DNA of 64,000 nt, from positions 1 to 64,000 of the forward strand of contig CALBZE010000023.1 in NCBI GenBank assembly GCA_937889645.1, in the 5' to 3' direction. This document shows, piece by piece, positions 50,012 through 63,438 of the stretch. The first letter of the stretch is position 1, and each line of letters opens with the position of its first letter. A program made the position numbers and the translations under genes. The stretch comes from an uncultured bacterium. Its GTDB lineage: Bacteria > Gemmatimonadota > Gemmatimonadetes > Longimicrobiales > RSA9. The notes under the pieces are model-generated. The model saw only the letters and a list, made by a program, of their open reading frames with translations. It did no database searches and was not told where the DNA came from.

Positions 50012-51586
50012 TCACCGACCGGGCTCGCGCAGCCGGCGGCGGGGTCGCTCGCCGGCGGTCGGGCGACGGTCGTAGTCGACGCGCACGCTGCGCCCCTTGA
50101 GCGTGGTCCCGTTGACCGCGCGGATCACGCGGTCCGCGACCGCGCTGTCGACTTCGACGATCGAGAGGTTGTCGCGGATCTCGATCCTGCCGACCTTGTC
50201 GCCCTTGATGTTCGCCTCGCCGGTGATCGCGCCGACGAGGTCGCCGGGTCGGACGCCGTCGCGGGCGCCGACGCCGAAGAAGAGGCGGACGAACGCGGGC
50301 GGCGCGGGCGCGGCCGGCCGGGGCGCGGCGGGCGCTTCGATGGCCTCCGGGCGTGCCTCGACGGGCGCGGGCGGTCTGCGCCGCAGGAGCGCACTGGCCG
50401 CGGCCGCGACCTCGGCGGGCGAATAGCGCTCGAAGAGCGGCTGGAGCACGAGGAGCTGCGCGCCGAGGTCCTCCTCGGCGATGGCGCGCTCGAGCATGGC
50501 GCGGAACGCCCCGAGCTCGGCGGCGGCCGGGGCCGCGTGCGGCAGGTGTCGCGGGCGGGGCGAGAAGTTCGCCCGCTCGGCGATGCGGTAGAGGTGCGGC
50601 CGCTCGCGCGGCTCGATCAGGACGAGCCCGCCGGCGGCGTGGCGAACCGCGAGGTCGTCCGCGTCGAATGAGACGTCGTAGCTGACGACGAACGCGCCGT
50701 CGGGCGCGGCCTCGTCGGGGGCGAGCGTGACGATCCGCGCATCCACGCCGGTGCCGCGGGCCGCGCGGAAGCCGCGCAGGACGAGGTCGTCGGCGAGCGA
50801 CTGTGCGCGGGCGCCGGTGCGGCAGTAGACGGCGACGTCGGCCGGGGCGTCGCGGCCGGCGAGGAACGCGGCGAGCGCCGTCGTCTTGTCCCCGGCGACG
50901 ATGGCGTAGTCGACGGGGCGCGTCTCGACGGGCGGCGACGCCGGCTCGTCGACCTCGGTCGGGATCGGCGGAATCTGGAGCGCGCGGCGGACGTGCCGCT
51001 CGATGTAGTCGTCGACGGCGTCGGTGCGCTCGGACGAGGCGACGACGCGCTGCGCCTCGCGCGGCGCGGAGTTGGTGATCGCCTCGAGGGCGTCCTGCGC
51101 GTCCAGCGCGAGGATCGCGGCGAGGTCGTCGATGACGAGCGTGAGGAGACCGCCGAGCTTGAGCGCCGAGGCGTGCACGGCGTCGAGCGCCGCGGCCGGC
51201 GTGGCGACGACGACCTCGGCCTCGCGGGCGTCGGCGGCCCAGCCGGGCGCGAGCGCGGCGATGCGCAGCGTGGTGCCGCGCGCGTAGCGGGCGATCGAGG
51301 CCGCGGTCCACGCCGCGACCTCCGGGGTGGGCACCAGCACCAGGGCGCGCAGCGCGCCCGCCTCCTCCTCCACCACCGCCTCCTCGCCGAGGAGTCGATC
51401 GATCAATGCAAGTCCGTATGCGCCGACCACCCCGGCGCCGGCGGATGCGTTCAGCACGGCGTTGCCGCCTCGGCGCAGCACCGGCACCGCGGCACGTTGC
51501 AGCGGCGTCGGCGCGTCGTAACCCAGCGACTCCAACCCCTCGACTAGCTCGGGCCTGAGCCCGAGATCCCCGAATCCGTCAGGCAT
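50012..51586 (-). CDS. DEAD-box helicase-like protein with DbpA RNA-binding domain and degenerate ATPase motifs
   Basis: 524 residues. The Q motif is good (PTPLQRAAVPVLRRG). The Walker A position reads NASAGAGVVGAYG instead of AxTGxGKT, and motif II reads VIDDLAAIL instead of DEAD. A second RecA-like domain follows with VAVYCRTGARAQSLADDL. After a Pro/Ala linker the C terminus is a DbpA/CsdA-type RNA-recognition fold (RLFFGVGARDGVRPGDLVGAITGEANI ... IEIRDNLSIVEVD). The fold is kept, but ATP hydrolysis looks lost. It may serve as an RNA-binding scaffold in ribosome assembly. The start has GAGGGTGGGA upstream; 51646 is an in-frame alternative. Confidence 0.82.
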   Translation of the reverse strand: MPDGFGDLGLRPELVEGLESLGYDAPTPLQRAAVPVLRRGGNAVLNASAGAGVVGAYGLALIDRLLGEEAVVEEEAGALRALVLVPTPEVAAWTAASIARYARGTTLRIAALAPGWAADAREAEVVVATPAAALDAVHASALKLGGLLTLVIDDLAAILALDAQDALEAITNSAPREAQRVVASSERTDAVDDYIERHVRRALQIPPIPTEVDEPASPPVETRPVDYAIVAGDKTTALAAFLAGRDAPADVAVYCRTGARAQSLADDLVLRGFRAARGTGVDARIVTLAPDEAAPDGAFVVSYDVSFDADDLAVRHAAGGLVLIEPRERPHLYRIAERANFSPRPRHLPHAAPAAAELGAFRAMLERAIAEEDLGAQLLVLQPLFERYSPAEVAAAASALLRRRPPAPVEARPEAIEAPAAPRPAAPAPPAFVRLFFGVGARDGVRPGDLVGAITGEANIKGDKVGRIEIRDNLSIVEVDSAVADRVIRAVNGTTLKGRSVRVDYDRRPTAGERPRRRLREPGR

Positions 51587-51606
51587 TCCCACCCTCTTCA
51601 CACGAG

Positions 51607-51636
51607 TTGTCAATGGAAACGGCGGCGGAAATATAT
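51607..51636 (+). promoter_or_regulatory. Promoter candidate for the AGCS symporter gene
   Basis: TTGTCA (51607-51612) is followed after 17-18 bases by AATATAT (51630-51636), the only AT-rich tract in the 116-base divergent gap. The start codon is at 51703. Confidence 0.45.
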
Positions 51637-51702
51637 CGCCTTGCAAGTGTTCTGCCCAGTCGTGTACCTTCGGCGCTCGCCTTCGAACCCGGACGGTGCC
51701 AC

Positions 51703-53115
<1,413 letters not shown>

Positions 53116-53132
53116 CCTCCGCGCCGCTCGCT

Positions 53133-53417
53133 CTACCTCCGCACCGGATCCCCGGGCTGGTACGGCAGCTTGTTCAGGAAGTACTGGGTCTCGATGTCGA
53201 GGCGGGACGTCCGGAGCTGGTCGGTCCTGGCGTGGACGACGGTGTCCGGGCCGTGGCGGTGCGCTTCGATCGTGACCTTGCCGTCGCCTCCCTCGAGCGT
53301 GATCGAGTGGCGGTCCTCGCCCACCTTCTCGATGGGGAGGCGCTCGGTGAGGATCTCTTCGGCGGTCTTCAGGACCTCGCGGATCGACGCCGCGGTGATG
53401 CGTTCGTAGTCGGCCAT
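53133..53417 (-). CDS. Small hypothetical protein
   Basis: 94 residues, soluble, alpha then beta: ITAASIREVLKTAEEILTERL, then HSITLEGGDGKVTIEAHRHGPDTVVHARTDQ, then DIETQYFLNKLPYQPG. Not recognised. The alternating strands could form a small beta meander. The reading frame further upstream is an Arg/Pro-rich shadow of the neighbouring gene. Located between the symporter and a lytic transglycosylase. Confidence 0.6.
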   Translation of the reverse strand: MADYERITAASIREVLKTAEEILTERLPIEKVGEDRHSITLEGGDGKVTIEAHRHGPDTVVHARTDQLRTSRLDIETQYFLNKLPYQPGDPVRR

Positions 53418-53512
53418 GGCTCTCGTGTGCGACAGTGGTTCGACAGCGAGGCCGACAATCTGAACGGCGGTCGTCGCGGGGGCAAGGCGCGCGGTGCTCG
53501 GTGCGCCGGGGT

Positions 53513-54376
53513 TCAGCCGGACAGGACGCGGTCGGCGTAGCCGTTGTCGGGGTCGCCGCCGCGGGCGAGGATGCGGTCGACGGTGCCGGGTCCGCGGTTG
53601 TAGGCCAGGAGCGCGAGGCGGACGTTGCCGTCGTACTTGTCGATCAGGCTGCGTAGGTAGCGGAACCCGAGATCGAGGTTGAGCGCGCGGTCGAAGAGAT
53701 CCTCGGCGGTGGTGCCGGGCCGGAGCCAGCGAGCGGTGCGGGGCATGACCTGCGTGAGGCCTCGGGCGCCGACGTGGCTCACCGCGCGCGGGTCGAACGT
53801 GCTCTCGGTGTTGACGAGCCCGAAGGCGACGTCGGGGTCGATGTCGTTGCGGACCGCGGCGTCGTAGATGTCCTCGGCCAGGTCGCGCGAGATGCCGTAA
53901 CGGATGCGAGCGCCTTCGATGGTGTCCTCGCGGACCTGCTCGGCCTCGCTGCGCGCCCACTCCTGACTGACGGCCTCCTCGATGTCGCCGGGTCGCGCGG
54001 CGGCGGCGGCGCGGGCCTCGCGTTCGGCCCGCCCTGGTGGCACCTCGGCGGCCGCGCGGGTGGGCTTGGCGATCGGCGCCGCCGCGCCCGCGATCGTGAG
54101 CCCGATGATCGGTTCGCGGTACCGGCGCAGCATCTCGCGCGCGCGGCGCACCCAACCCCGCTCCTCCTGCCGTTCCCTGAACTGCTCCCAGCGTCTGCGC
54201 GCCTCCTCGCGGTGGCCGCGACGCCGGCGCTCGGGCGGTGGTGCGTCGTATGCCCGGGGCCATCGGTGGTGGCGACGCCGGCGGTATTCGCGATCGTAGG
54301 CGTGGACGTCGACGTCGTATGGCACGAAGGGGCGGCGCGGCGCACCGCCGCGCCGGTCACGGTACCGACCGTCCAT
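53513..54376 (-). CDS. Lytic transglycosylase with SLT domain
   Basis: 287 residues. A strongly basic cytoplasmic N terminus (about 85 residues, Arg/Tyr/His-rich) precedes one weak membrane segment (PIIGLTIAGAAAPIA). The SLT/goose-lysozyme-like domain follows with catalytic Glu191 in NTESTFDPRAVSHVGARGLTQVMP and the C-terminal AYNRGPGTVDRIL motif. It cleaves peptidoglycan glycan strands to form anhydro ends. The long basic N-terminal tail is unusual; it could bind nucleic acid or the membrane. Confidence 0.85.
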   Translation of the reverse strand: MDGRYRDRRGGAPRRPFVPYDVDVHAYDREYRRRRHHRWPRAYDAPPPERRRRGHREEARRRWEQFRERQEERGWVRRAREMLRRYREPIIGLTIAGAAAPIAKPTRAAAEVPPGRAEREARAAAAARPGDIEEAVSQEWARSEAEQVREDTIEGARIRYGISRDLAEDIYDAAVRNDIDPDVAFGLVNTESTFDPRAVSHVGARGLTQVMPRTARWLRPGTTAEDLFDRALNLDLGFRYLRSLIDKYDGNVRLALLAYNRGPGTVDRILARGGDPDNGYADRVLSG

Positions 54377-54451
54377 TCGCTCTCCCCGGGGCCATCGTTC
54401 GCACTTGCCGTAGCCGGCCGGTCGCCAGCGGGTGCAGCATCCGTGCCCGCC

Positions 54452-55489
54452 TCAGTCCAGCCTGCAATCGATCCGCGAGATCGTTCCCGGCACGTCGCTC
54501 GGCCCGGCCTCGCTGGTCAGGACGAGCGACCCATCCGGCCCGAATGCGACGGCCTCGCCCTGCGGCTCGGCGAGGATCTGGAGGTCGATGCCGGGGTCGG
54601 GGAGGAGCGGGCGCAGGCGGCCGCGCCAGGCGACACGGTAGATCTGCACCGACGTGTAGGTCCGTACGGCGACCCACCGGCCGTCGGGGGACGCGTCGGC
54701 GCCGGTCACCTGGTACGGCAGCCCCACGGGCGTCTGCCTGAAGCGAGCGACCTCGCGCAAGACGACGACCTCGTCGGCGCGCGGCCGGCCCGGGTAGCGG
54801 AAGAGCGTGGGCGGCGCCTGGCGCCCCTTGCTGACGAGATAGATCGTGCCGTCGGGGAGCACGTAGATCGCCTCGGTGTCGACGACGTCGCCGGGGTAGC
54901 GGATCGCGATGCGCTCGGCCGGCGCGGTCGCCGAATCGTCCGGCGACGGCTCGGGGACGCGGTAGATCGCGACCTCCTCGCGCGAGCCGAGGTTGTTGCC
55001 CGTGTCGGCGATGTAGAGGCAGTCGCCGGCGTCGTCGCCGCAGGGGGCGAGGGCGATGTCTTCCCAGTCGTGGTTCTCGGCGCCGGTGACGCGGACGCGG
55101 CCGAGGAGCCGGCCTGCCGAGTCGATCGCGAAGACGAACGCCTCGTCGCCCGAGTCGTTGTGCGTCCAGAAGACGCCCGGGTGGCTGCGGCTCGCGGCGA
55201 GTCCGCTCGATTCGGCGACGTCGGCCGGGAGCGTGCCGGTGCGGCGCGGCTCGTCGCAGAGCGATGCATTGCGTGCGGGGGACGAGCAGGAGAGTGCGAC
55301 GAGCGCGACGGCGGCGGGCGCGAGGCGCGCGACGGCGCGGGGTACGAGCGGTGCGCGGCGACGGGGTGTCCGGCGGCGGGCGCGGCGATCGCCCCGCCGG
55401 CCGTTTTCCCGTCCGCCTATCGGGCGCCCTGCCGTCCGCCGGCCCGAGCCGAACGCGCTTTCCGCTCCGTTCCGCGCAACGTGTTTCAT
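54452..55489 (-). CDS. Lipoprotein with esterase-like/SdiA-regulated-like beta-propeller
   Basis: Up to 345 residues. An Arg-rich leader precedes a hydrophobic stretch and lipobox (VALVALSC). The mature part has propeller blocks: SGLAASRSHPGVFWTHNDSGD, ENHDWEDIALAPCGDD, CLYIADTGNNLGSREEVAIYRV, DTEAIYVLPDGTIYLVSKG and DASPDGRWVAVRTYTSVQIY. The ESSG-L-S and EDIA blocks with acidic residues resemble calcium-binding phytase-like/esterase-like propellers. The start is uncertain because the leader before the hydrophobic segment is long for a signal peptide. It diverges from the phosphatase gene at 55684. Confidence 0.65.
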   Translation of the reverse strand: MKHVARNGAESAFGSGRRTAGRPIGGRENGRRGDRRARRRTPRRRAPLVPRAVARLAPAAVALVALSCSSPARNASLCDEPRRTGTLPADVAESSGLAASRSHPGVFWTHNDSGDEAFVFAIDSAGRLLGRVRVTGAENHDWEDIALAPCGDDAGDCLYIADTGNNLGSREEVAIYRVPEPSPDDSATAPAERIAIRYPGDVVDTEAIYVLPDGTIYLVSKGRQAPPTLFRYPGRPRADEVVVLREVARFRQTPVGLPYQVTGADASPDGRWVAVRTYTSVQIYRVAWRGRLRPLLPDPGIDLQILAEPQGEAVAFGPDGSLVLTSEAGPSDVPGTISRIDCRLD

Positions 55490-55683
55490 CGCCGAAGAAT
55501 GCCCGGAGCGGCGGGGCGGCGTCAAGCGGAGGCGGCGCCCACGTGTCGGCACGGTTCGGTGGTCTTCGCGCCCGCCCGGCACCCGGCGGCCCCCGCCGCG
55601 CCGGCCGGCCTTGACCTCGCCCCCGCTCGGGGCTAGGGTCCGACGGGTACGGAGATCCACGTCGCAACGCGAAAACGACGACC

Positions 55684-56175
55684 ATGCAAGCAGAACCCGT
55701 CCGCGTCCTGTTCGTCTGCTTGGGGAACATCTGCCGATCGCCGATGGCGGAGGCGGTCTTCCGGGCGCTGGTCCGGGACGACGGCATCGAGGACCGGTTC
55801 GATATCGACTCGGCGGGGACCTCGGACTACCACGAGGGCGAGCCGCCGGACGCGCGGGCGCGCGAGGTCGCGCGCAGGCGCGGGATCCGGCTGACCGGCC
55901 GCTCGCGGCCGATCCGGGTGGAGGACGTGCACCGCTTCGACTACGTCCTGGTGATGGACTCCGAGAACCTGCGCGACGTCGTCCGACTGGCGGGGAGCGC
56001 CGAGGTCCGCGCGAAGGTGCGGCGGTTGCGGGAGTTCGACCCGCTCGCGAACGGGGATCTCGACGTCCCCGACCCGTACTACGGCGGCCGCGAAGGTTTC
56101 GAGCGCGTGCAGGAGATGCTGGAGCGGTCGTGCCGTGGGCTCCTGGATCACATACGCAGCGACCGCGGATTGTGA
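55684..56175 (+). CDS. Low-molecular-weight protein tyrosine phosphatase-family phosphatase
   Basis: 163 residues. The active-site P loop is CLGNICRSP (Cys12, Arg18), and the general acid sits in DVPDPYYGG. The sequence is a complete LMW-PTP. Its stop overlaps the GTG start of a fructosamine kinase (GTGA). Some LMW-PTP members are known to remove the 5-phosphate from ribulosamine 5-phosphate on proteins, and the neighbour fits that role better than tyrosine dephosphorylation. Confidence 0.92.
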   Translation: MQAEPVRVLFVCLGNICRSPMAEAVFRALVRDDGIEDRFDIDSAGTSDYHEGEPPDARAREVARRRGIRLTGRSRPIRVEDVHRFDYVLVMDSENLRDVVRLAGSAEVRAKVRRLREFDPLANGDLDVPDPYYGGREGFERVQEMLERSCRGLLDHIRSDRGL

Positions 56176-57110
56176 AGCGAGAGCTACCGACGGACCTGGC
56201 CGAAGGCGTGCAGGCGGCGCTGGACGCGCGGGCGGGGAAGCATTCGCCGCTGAGCCACGTCTCGCCCGTCGGCGGCGGGTGCATCCACAACGCGTATCGG
56301 ATCGAGACGGAGGCGGGCGACGTCGCCTTCCTGAAGTGGAGCCCGCGCGGGTCGGTCCCGCCGGGCGTGTTCCGCGCGGAGGTCGCGGGGCTGCGCGCGC
56401 TCGCGGCGACGGGCGCGCTGCGGGTGCCGGCGGTGCTGGACGTCTTCGACCCATTTGACGCGTCGGAGGCCGGCGACCGGCCGACCGCGTGGCTCCTCCT
56501 CGAGTGGCTGGAGCCCGGGCGCGCGGGGCCGGAGACGTGGCCGCGCCTCGGCCGTGGGCTCGCCGCGATGCACCGGGCCCGCGCGGACCGGTGGGGCGCC
56601 GAAGAGGGGAACTTCATTGGGCCGCTCCCGCAGCCCAACGGCTGGTTCGACGACTGGGCGGCCTTCTGGCGCGAGCGACGCCTCGAGCCGCAGCTCCGGC
56701 TCGCGTACGACGCCGGTCACTTCGGCCCGGCCGAGCGCCGTCGCTTCGACCGCCTCCTCGACACGCTCGACGACGTCCTCGCCGGCGCGGATGCCGACGG
56801 TCCGTCCCTCCTCCACGGCGACCTCTGGAGCGGGAACGTCCACGTCATGGCCGGAGGCGAGCCGGCGCTGCTCGACCCCGCCGCGTACCACGGGCACCGC
56901 GAGGTCGACCTGGCGATGGCGGAGCTATTCGGCGGGCTCGAGCCGGCGTTCTTCGACGCGTACGCCGAGGCGTGGCCGCTGCAGCCCGGGTACCGCCCGC
57001 GGCGCCGCGCGGCGTACCAGCTCTACTACCTCCTCGTCCACGTCAACCTGTTCGGCGCGGGGTACGTCGGCGCCACGCTGCGGGCGCTCGCGCAAGCGCT
57101 CGGCGGGTAG
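56172..57110 (+). CDS. Fructosamine/ribulosamine 3-kinase family protein
   Basis: 312 residues from a GTG that overlaps the phosphatase stop. GGCIHNAYRIETEAGDVAFLKW provides the phosphate-binding loop and lysine, and SLLHGDLWSGNVHV plus ALLDPAAYHGHREVDLAM are the catalytic and metal-binding loops of the FN3K family (aminoglycoside-phosphotransferase fold). It phosphorylates the sugar of ketoamine adducts so that they fall off proteins. Many bacterial members prefer ribulosamines or erythrulosamines. Together with the phosphatase this forms a protein deglycation unit. Confidence 0.92.
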   Translation: MKRELPTDLAEGVQAALDARAGKHSPLSHVSPVGGGCIHNAYRIETEAGDVAFLKWSPRGSVPPGVFRAEVAGLRALAATGALRVPAVLDVFDPFDASEAGDRPTAWLLLEWLEPGRAGPETWPRLGRGLAAMHRARADRWGAEEGNFIGPLPQPNGWFDDWAAFWRERRLEPQLRLAYDAGHFGPAERRRFDRLLDTLDDVLAGADADGPSLLHGDLWSGNVHVMAGGEPALLDPAAYHGHREVDLAMAELFGGLEPAFFDAYAEAWPLQPGYRPRRRAAYQLYYLLVHVNLFGAGYVGATLRALAQALGG

Positions 57111-57192
57111 CGAGCGGGAAGCGCGGCCGCCCGCTGTGCCCGGCCGGCGGCGGCCTGCCCGGCCGACGTGAGCCGCCCGCTTGGCCCGCCCC

Positions 57193-60243
<3,051 letters not shown>

Positions 60244-60337
60244 TCCGCTCGGGTCCCTGACCGCTCCTCCGCCTTGCCCGGGGGGCCAGTTGCATTTCCC
60301 GGGCCGGTCGCGTCCCAGAGCGAATCGAGCGGGTGCG

Positions 60338-61534
60338 CTAGCGGACCAGAGCGTCGGCCATCCTCGACACCGCGCGGTCGAGCGCTTCCTCCGACGCCGC
60401 GAAGGACAGGCGCACGAACCGGTCGTCGCCGAAGGCGGCGCCCGGCACGAGCGCGACGCCCGCGCGGTCGAGCAGGTCGTTGCAGAACGAGACCGAGTCG
60501 GTCACGTCGCCGGTGTAGAAGCCGTCGGCGCGGAAGAAGAGGTAGAACGCGCCGTCCGGACGGACGTACGGCACGTCCGGCAGCCGCTCGCGGAACAGGT
60601 CGAGCAACAGGTCGCGGCGCTGGCGAAACACCTCGACCATCTTCGCGATCGCCTCTTCCTCGAGCGGTTCGGCGTTGTACGCCGCGATCGCCGCGTGCTG
60701 GGACGGCGCCGCCGCGTTCGACGTGATGTGGCTCTGCAGCGCCGCCATGTGGCCGGCCAGCACGGGGTCCGAGTAGGAGAAGCCGATGCGCCAACCCGTC
60801 ATCGCGAACGCCTTGGATGCGCCGTCGATGACGACGGTGCGCTCGGCGAGCGCCGGGTCCAGGTTGAGGACTCCCGCGGCCGGACCGGCCGCGGCGAAGT
60901 GGATCCGCGAGTAGATCTCGTCGCTCAGGATCCAGACGTCGCGCTCGGCGGCCCAGCGCGCGATCGATTCCAGCTCCTGGCGCGTATAGACCGCGCCCGT
61001 CGGGTTCGACGGCGAGTTCAGGATCAGCCCGCGCACGCGCTCGTCCCAGGCCGCGTCCAGCTCCTCCGGCCCGAGCTTGAAGCCGCGCTCCTCGCGGGCG
61101 CGCACGATCACCGGCTCCGCGCGCGAGAGCTTGACCAGCTCCGGGTAGCTCGTCCAGTACGGCGCAGGGATCAGCACCTTGTCGCCAGGGCCGAAGAGGA
61201 CGAAGCAGGCGTTGAAGATCGCCTGTTTCGCGCCCGCCGTGACGACGATGCCCTTGGGATCGAACGGGCGGCCGTAGCGGCGCTCGAGACTCGAGGCGAT
61301 CGCCTGGCGCAGCGCGGACAGCCCGGCGGGCGGCGTGTAGCGCGTCTCGCCGTTCGCGATCGCGGCGATCCCCGCCTGCGCGATGAAGTCCGGCGTCCGG
61401 AAATCCGGCTCGCCCGCGCTCAGGTCGATGATGTCGCGGCCCTGGGCGCGCAGCTCCTTGGCCAGCGCCGCGACCGCCATGGTCGCCGAAGGCGTCAACT
61501 CCGCGATGTTCTGACTGATACGCACGGTTCGCAC
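60338..61534 (-). CDS. Class I/II aminotransferase (aspartate aminotransferase-like)
   Basis: 398 residues. Residues IIDLSAGEPDFRTPDFI and AIANGETRYTPPAGL are typical of the type I-beta/gamma aspartate or prephenate aminotransferases of high-GC bacteria. The PLP lysine lies in VIDGASKAFAMTGWRIGF, the asparagine/proline block is LNSPSNPTGAVYT, and the carboxylate-binding arginine is in DRFVRLSFA. It transfers the amino group between aspartate (or an aromatic amino acid) and 2-oxoglutarate. It starts at GTG 61534, or GTG 61525; no ribosome binding site decides. Confidence 0.93.
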   Translation of the reverse strand: MRTVRISQNIAELTPSATMAVAALAKELRAQGRDIIDLSAGEPDFRTPDFIAQAGIAAIANGETRYTPPAGLSALRQAIASSLERRYGRPFDPKGIVVTAGAKQAIFNACFVLFGPGDKVLIPAPYWTSYPELVKLSRAEPVIVRAREERGFKLGPEELDAAWDERVRGLILNSPSNPTGAVYTRQELESIARWAAERDVWILSDEIYSRIHFAAAGPAAGVLNLDPALAERTVVIDGASKAFAMTGWRIGFSYSDPVLAGHMAALQSHITSNAAAPSQHAAIAAYNAEPLEEEAIAKMVEVFRQRRDLLLDLFRERLPDVPYVRPDGAFYLFFRADGFYTGDVTDSVSFCNDLLDRAGVALVPGAAFGDDRFVRLSFAASEEALDRAVSRMADALVR

Positions 61535-61684
61535 TCGGTTGGGGGAGCAGGACGCCGAAAGATTGGGGCGCGCCGCCCAGAGGACAAGTTCCGGGCCACG
61601 GCACCATCGGTGCAGGCGCGGGGTAGGGCGTGGAAGGCGCGCGGGCGCCCGCCGCGGTCGTGGGTGCCGGCCCCCGCGGACATT

Positions 61685-61770
61685 GCAGCCTGCCCGTCGC
61701 GGTCGCGGCGGTCTGCCCGTCGCGCGCGGTCACGGCGGCTTGCCCGCCGCGGTCGACGTGGTGTCCCGAC
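61685..61770. repeat. Degenerate GC-rich direct repeats upstream of the M28 peptidase gene
   Basis: CTGCCCGTCGCGG-like units begin near 61690, 61713 and 61740 with imperfect spacing of 23-27 bases. They lie in the divergent gap between the aminotransferase and the peptidase. Possibly a slippage product. Confidence 0.4.
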
Positions 61771-61800
61771 GTTCGAGAACCCGAGGCGGAAGTCCACCGG

Positions 61801-63438
61801 ATGACATCGAGGAATCGTGATCGCGTCCGCCGGGTCGCGCGGCTCGTGGCGGCGCCGTCGGGCAGACGCCGCTCGGAGGCGGCGCCGTCCGTCCTTCGCA
61901 GGTCCATCGCCGCGGCCATCGCTGCGTTGGCGCTTGCTACGCTCGGCGCGTCGCCGGCGACGGCGCAACGAGCCGACTTCGGTTCCGCACCGGCCCCGCC
62001 CCGGATCGACACCCTCGCCCTCCGCGAGCACACCCGCTTCCTCGCCGACGACCGGCTCGAGGGGCGCGGGACGGGGACGCCGGGCGAGCGCATCGCCGCC
62101 GACTACATCCGTCGGCAGCTCGAGCGGATCGGCGCGCGCGGCGCCGCGGCCGACGGCGGCTACCTCCAGCCGATCCCGCTGCGCGTGGCCACGATCGACG
62201 ACGCCGCGACGCGAGTCGCCGTGGTACGCGACGGCACGCGTGCCGAATTCGCGAGCGGCAGCGACTTCATCGTCGAGCGCGGCGGCCGCGGCGCGTTCCG
62301 CGACTTTTCCGGGGCGGCGATCTTCGCCGGGACCGCGGCCATCGCGCGCGACGCGCTGGCCCGCCACGAGCGGCTGGACGGGCACGTGGTCGTCCTGATC
62401 GGCACGCTCGGCGACCACGCCGCGGAGCTGATCCCGGATTGGACGCGGCGCGGCGCCGAAGGCGTCGTCTACATCGTCCCCGAGAGGGACCGATTCGATG
62501 CGTACGCGCGCAGCCGCGGCGGTGAGCGCTACTACGTCGATGCCGACGTCGACGAACCCGCCTGGCAGTCGCCGCTCCCCACGCTCGTGGCCGGGCCGCG
62601 CCTGGCCGCGGCGCTGCTGGCCGGTGCGCCGCTCGCGCCCGACGCGCTGGACGGTTCGAAGCCGTTCGACGCCCTCCCCCTCGGCCGGACGCTCGAGGCG
62701 ACGATCCGCGTCGCCGACACGCCGCTCCCCGCCGCGAACGTCGCGGCGCTGATCCCGGGGCGCGACCCGGCGCTGCGGGACGAGGTCGTCGCCTACACGG
62801 CCCACTACGACCACGTCGGGATCGGCCCGGCCGACGCGACCGGCGATTCGATCTACAACGGCTTCTCGGACAACGCCGCGGGCGTCGCAATGCTGCTCGC
62901 CATCGGCGAGGCGTTCGTGCGCGAGCCGCCGGCGCGGTCGGTCCTACTCCTCTTCTTCACGGGCGAGGAGCTGGGGTTGCTCGGATCGGCGTACTACGTG
63001 GCGGAGCCGCTGGTCCCGTTGGAGCGGACCGTCGCCGTCATCAACCTGGACGCCGGCGCGCCGCCCGCGCCGCCCCGGAGCTGGCGGGTCGCGGGCGGGA
63101 CATCGTCGACCCTGGGCGACGTCGCGCGCAGCGTCGCCGCGGCGCAGGGGTGGACAGCCGAGCCGTCCGGCCCGCGGCCCAACTCGGATTACTGGCCGTT
63201 CCTCCACGCCGGCGTGCCGGCCGTCTTCCTCATCCCCGGCTCCGACTGGGAGGGTGTCACGCGCGCCGAGCAGGAGGCGCTCCGCGCCCGCTGGGACCGC
63301 TACCACCAGCCCGGCGACGAGTGGCACCCGGAATTCCCCTTCGCGGGGCTGCGGCGTTACGCGGAATTCGCGTGGCTGGTCGGGGCGGAGGTGGCGAATG
63401 CGCCCGGGCGGCCGAGGATGATGGGTGGGGGTGGGTGA
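61801..63438 (+). CDS. M28-family zinc metallopeptidase, exported
   Basis: 545 residues. Signal peptide ends at ASPATAQ (about residue 56). A PA-like insertion occupies about 130-250. The M28 zinc ligands are visible: His in YTAHYDHVG, Asp in NGFSDNAAGVAML, Glu pair in FTGEELGLLGS, Asp in VINLDAG, and His in RYHQPGDEW. It resembles aminopeptidase Y/S-type enzymes that release N-terminal amino acids in the periplasm. The C-terminal MMGGGG is encoded by the edge of the GT-rich repeat that follows. Start ATG has GGAAG upstream. Confidence 0.9.
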   Translation: MTSRNRDRVRRVARLVAAPSGRRRSEAAPSVLRRSIAAAIAALALATLGASPATAQRADFGSAPAPPRIDTLALREHTRFLADDRLEGRGTGTPGERIAADYIRRQLERIGARGAAADGGYLQPIPLRVATIDDAATRVAVVRDGTRAEFASGSDFIVERGGRGAFRDFSGAAIFAGTAAIARDALARHERLDGHVVVLIGTLGDHAAELIPDWTRRGAEGVVYIVPERDRFDAYARSRGGERYYVDADVDEPAWQSPLPTLVAGPRLAAALLAGAPLAPDALDGSKPFDALPLGRTLEATIRVADTPLPAANVAALIPGRDPALRDEVVAYTAHYDHVGIGPADATGDSIYNGFSDNAAGVAMLLAIGEAFVREPPARSVLLLFFTGEELGLLGSAYYVAEPLVPLERTVAVINLDAGAPPAPPRSWRVAGGTSSTLGDVARSVAAAQGWTAEPSGPRPNSDYWPFLHAGVPAVFLIPGSDWEGVTRAEQEALRARWDRYHQPGDEWHPEFPFAGLRRYAEFAWLVGAEVANAPGRPRMMGGGG

